From an uncultured bacterium (GTDB lineage: Bacteria; Verrucomicrobiota; Kiritimatiellia; RFP12; UBA1067), in the NCBI GenBank assembly GCA_902799385.1, contig CADCAK010000005.1:1-61126 (forward strand): a DNA stretch of 61,126 nt, given 5' to 3'. The notes beneath the pieces are model-generated. The model saw only the letters and a list, made by a program, of their open reading frames with translations. It searched no databases and was not told the origin of the DNA. The translations under genes and the position numbers were made by a program. Positions 61,045 to 61,126 of the stretch are shown here, piece after piece; within the stretch, counting starts at the first letter, position 1, and each line of letters begins with the position of its first letter.

Positions 61045-61126
61045 TCAATCCCCCTTCCTCTCTGCTTGAATTCTGGCGTCGATCCTCTTCAGTGCATTTG
61101 TCGCGTAATCAATCTGGTAGTCGTTG
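61045..61126 (-). CDS. C-terminal end of an upstream gene (partial)
   Basis: The last 26 codons read NDYQIDYATNALKRIDAR, then IQAERKGD and TGA, cut by the window edge. A helical, charged tail; the family cannot be told. It is translated just ahead of the EF-hand-like protein. Confidence 0.5.
   Translation of the reverse strand, partial: NDYQIDYATNALKRIDARIQAERKGD

Overview
The window reads as one contig of an uncultured, obligately anaerobic bacterium of the PVC group, most likely Kiritimatiellota (Kiritimatiellae). This placement is an inference from gene content: an NAD(P)-linked [FeFe]-hydrogenase operon with HydF, V-type ATPase genes in the E / DUF2764-like / A order, an exosortase, giant secreted beta-strand-repeat proteins, and a eukaryote-like two-domain glycogen debranching enzyme. 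Most genes are GC-rich; the two giant surface-protein loci are visibly richer in AT. I saw no rRNA, tRNA, CRISPR array or intact insertion sequence.

Layout. 1-6.4 kb: a decayed endonuclease/exonuclease/phosphatase-family gene, a giant surface-protein gene broken into two frames with a G8 tract just after its start, and a VapBC-type toxin-antitoxin pair. 6.5-9.3 kb (+): ruvB, then a YdbH-like protein and a fused YnbE-YdbL-like lipoprotein. 9.3-17.2 kb (-): a TolC/MacA/split-MacB export operon and a second ABC transporter of the LolCDE/FtsX type. 17.3-22 kb (-): a four-gene hydrogenase operon of the HndABCD type; its maturase HydF lies at 30 kb. 22-24.9 kb (+): V-ATPase subunits E, DUF2764-like and A, with the other subunits missing. 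24.9-27.8 kb (-): TonB, ExbD, a very short ExbB and a secreted prenyltransferase-repeat protein. 27.9-35.5 kb: htpX, yggS, hydF, nifS, a small lipoprotein, ispF, dapA and malic enzyme. 35.5-38.9 kb (-): a sugar-phosphate transferase and an exosortase, translationally coupled. 39-50.9 kb (-): debranching enzyme, hisA, hisB, alpha-galactosidase, ribE, ribD, nusB, an FHA protein, DAHP synthase and cutC. 51-61 kb (-): a repeat-rich spacer, a 2058-residue LamG-like surface protein, toxin-antitoxin genes and fragments, an AGE-family epimerase and small secreted proteins.

Two features recur at the level of the whole window. First, at least a dozen places carry short arrays of imperfect 7-, 8- or 9-base tandem units. 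Each place has its own unit sequence, and several form long hairpins from two inverted arms. They sit in intergenic gaps, overlap stop codons, and in four cases lie inside open coding sequence (HydF twice, the exosortase, RibD) without breaking the frame. Second, many genes start 6-9 bases downstream of an extended -10 box of the form TGNTATAAT, which predicts leaderless or nearly leaderless mRNAs; several of these boxes also contain the stop codon of the preceding gene.

Physiologically the genes fit a fermentative, polysaccharide-using anaerobe. It would make or consume H2 through the soluble hydrogenase, process alpha-glucans and alpha-galactosides, export and display large surface proteins, and pump ions through a V-type ATPase whose remaining subunits must lie elsewhere.
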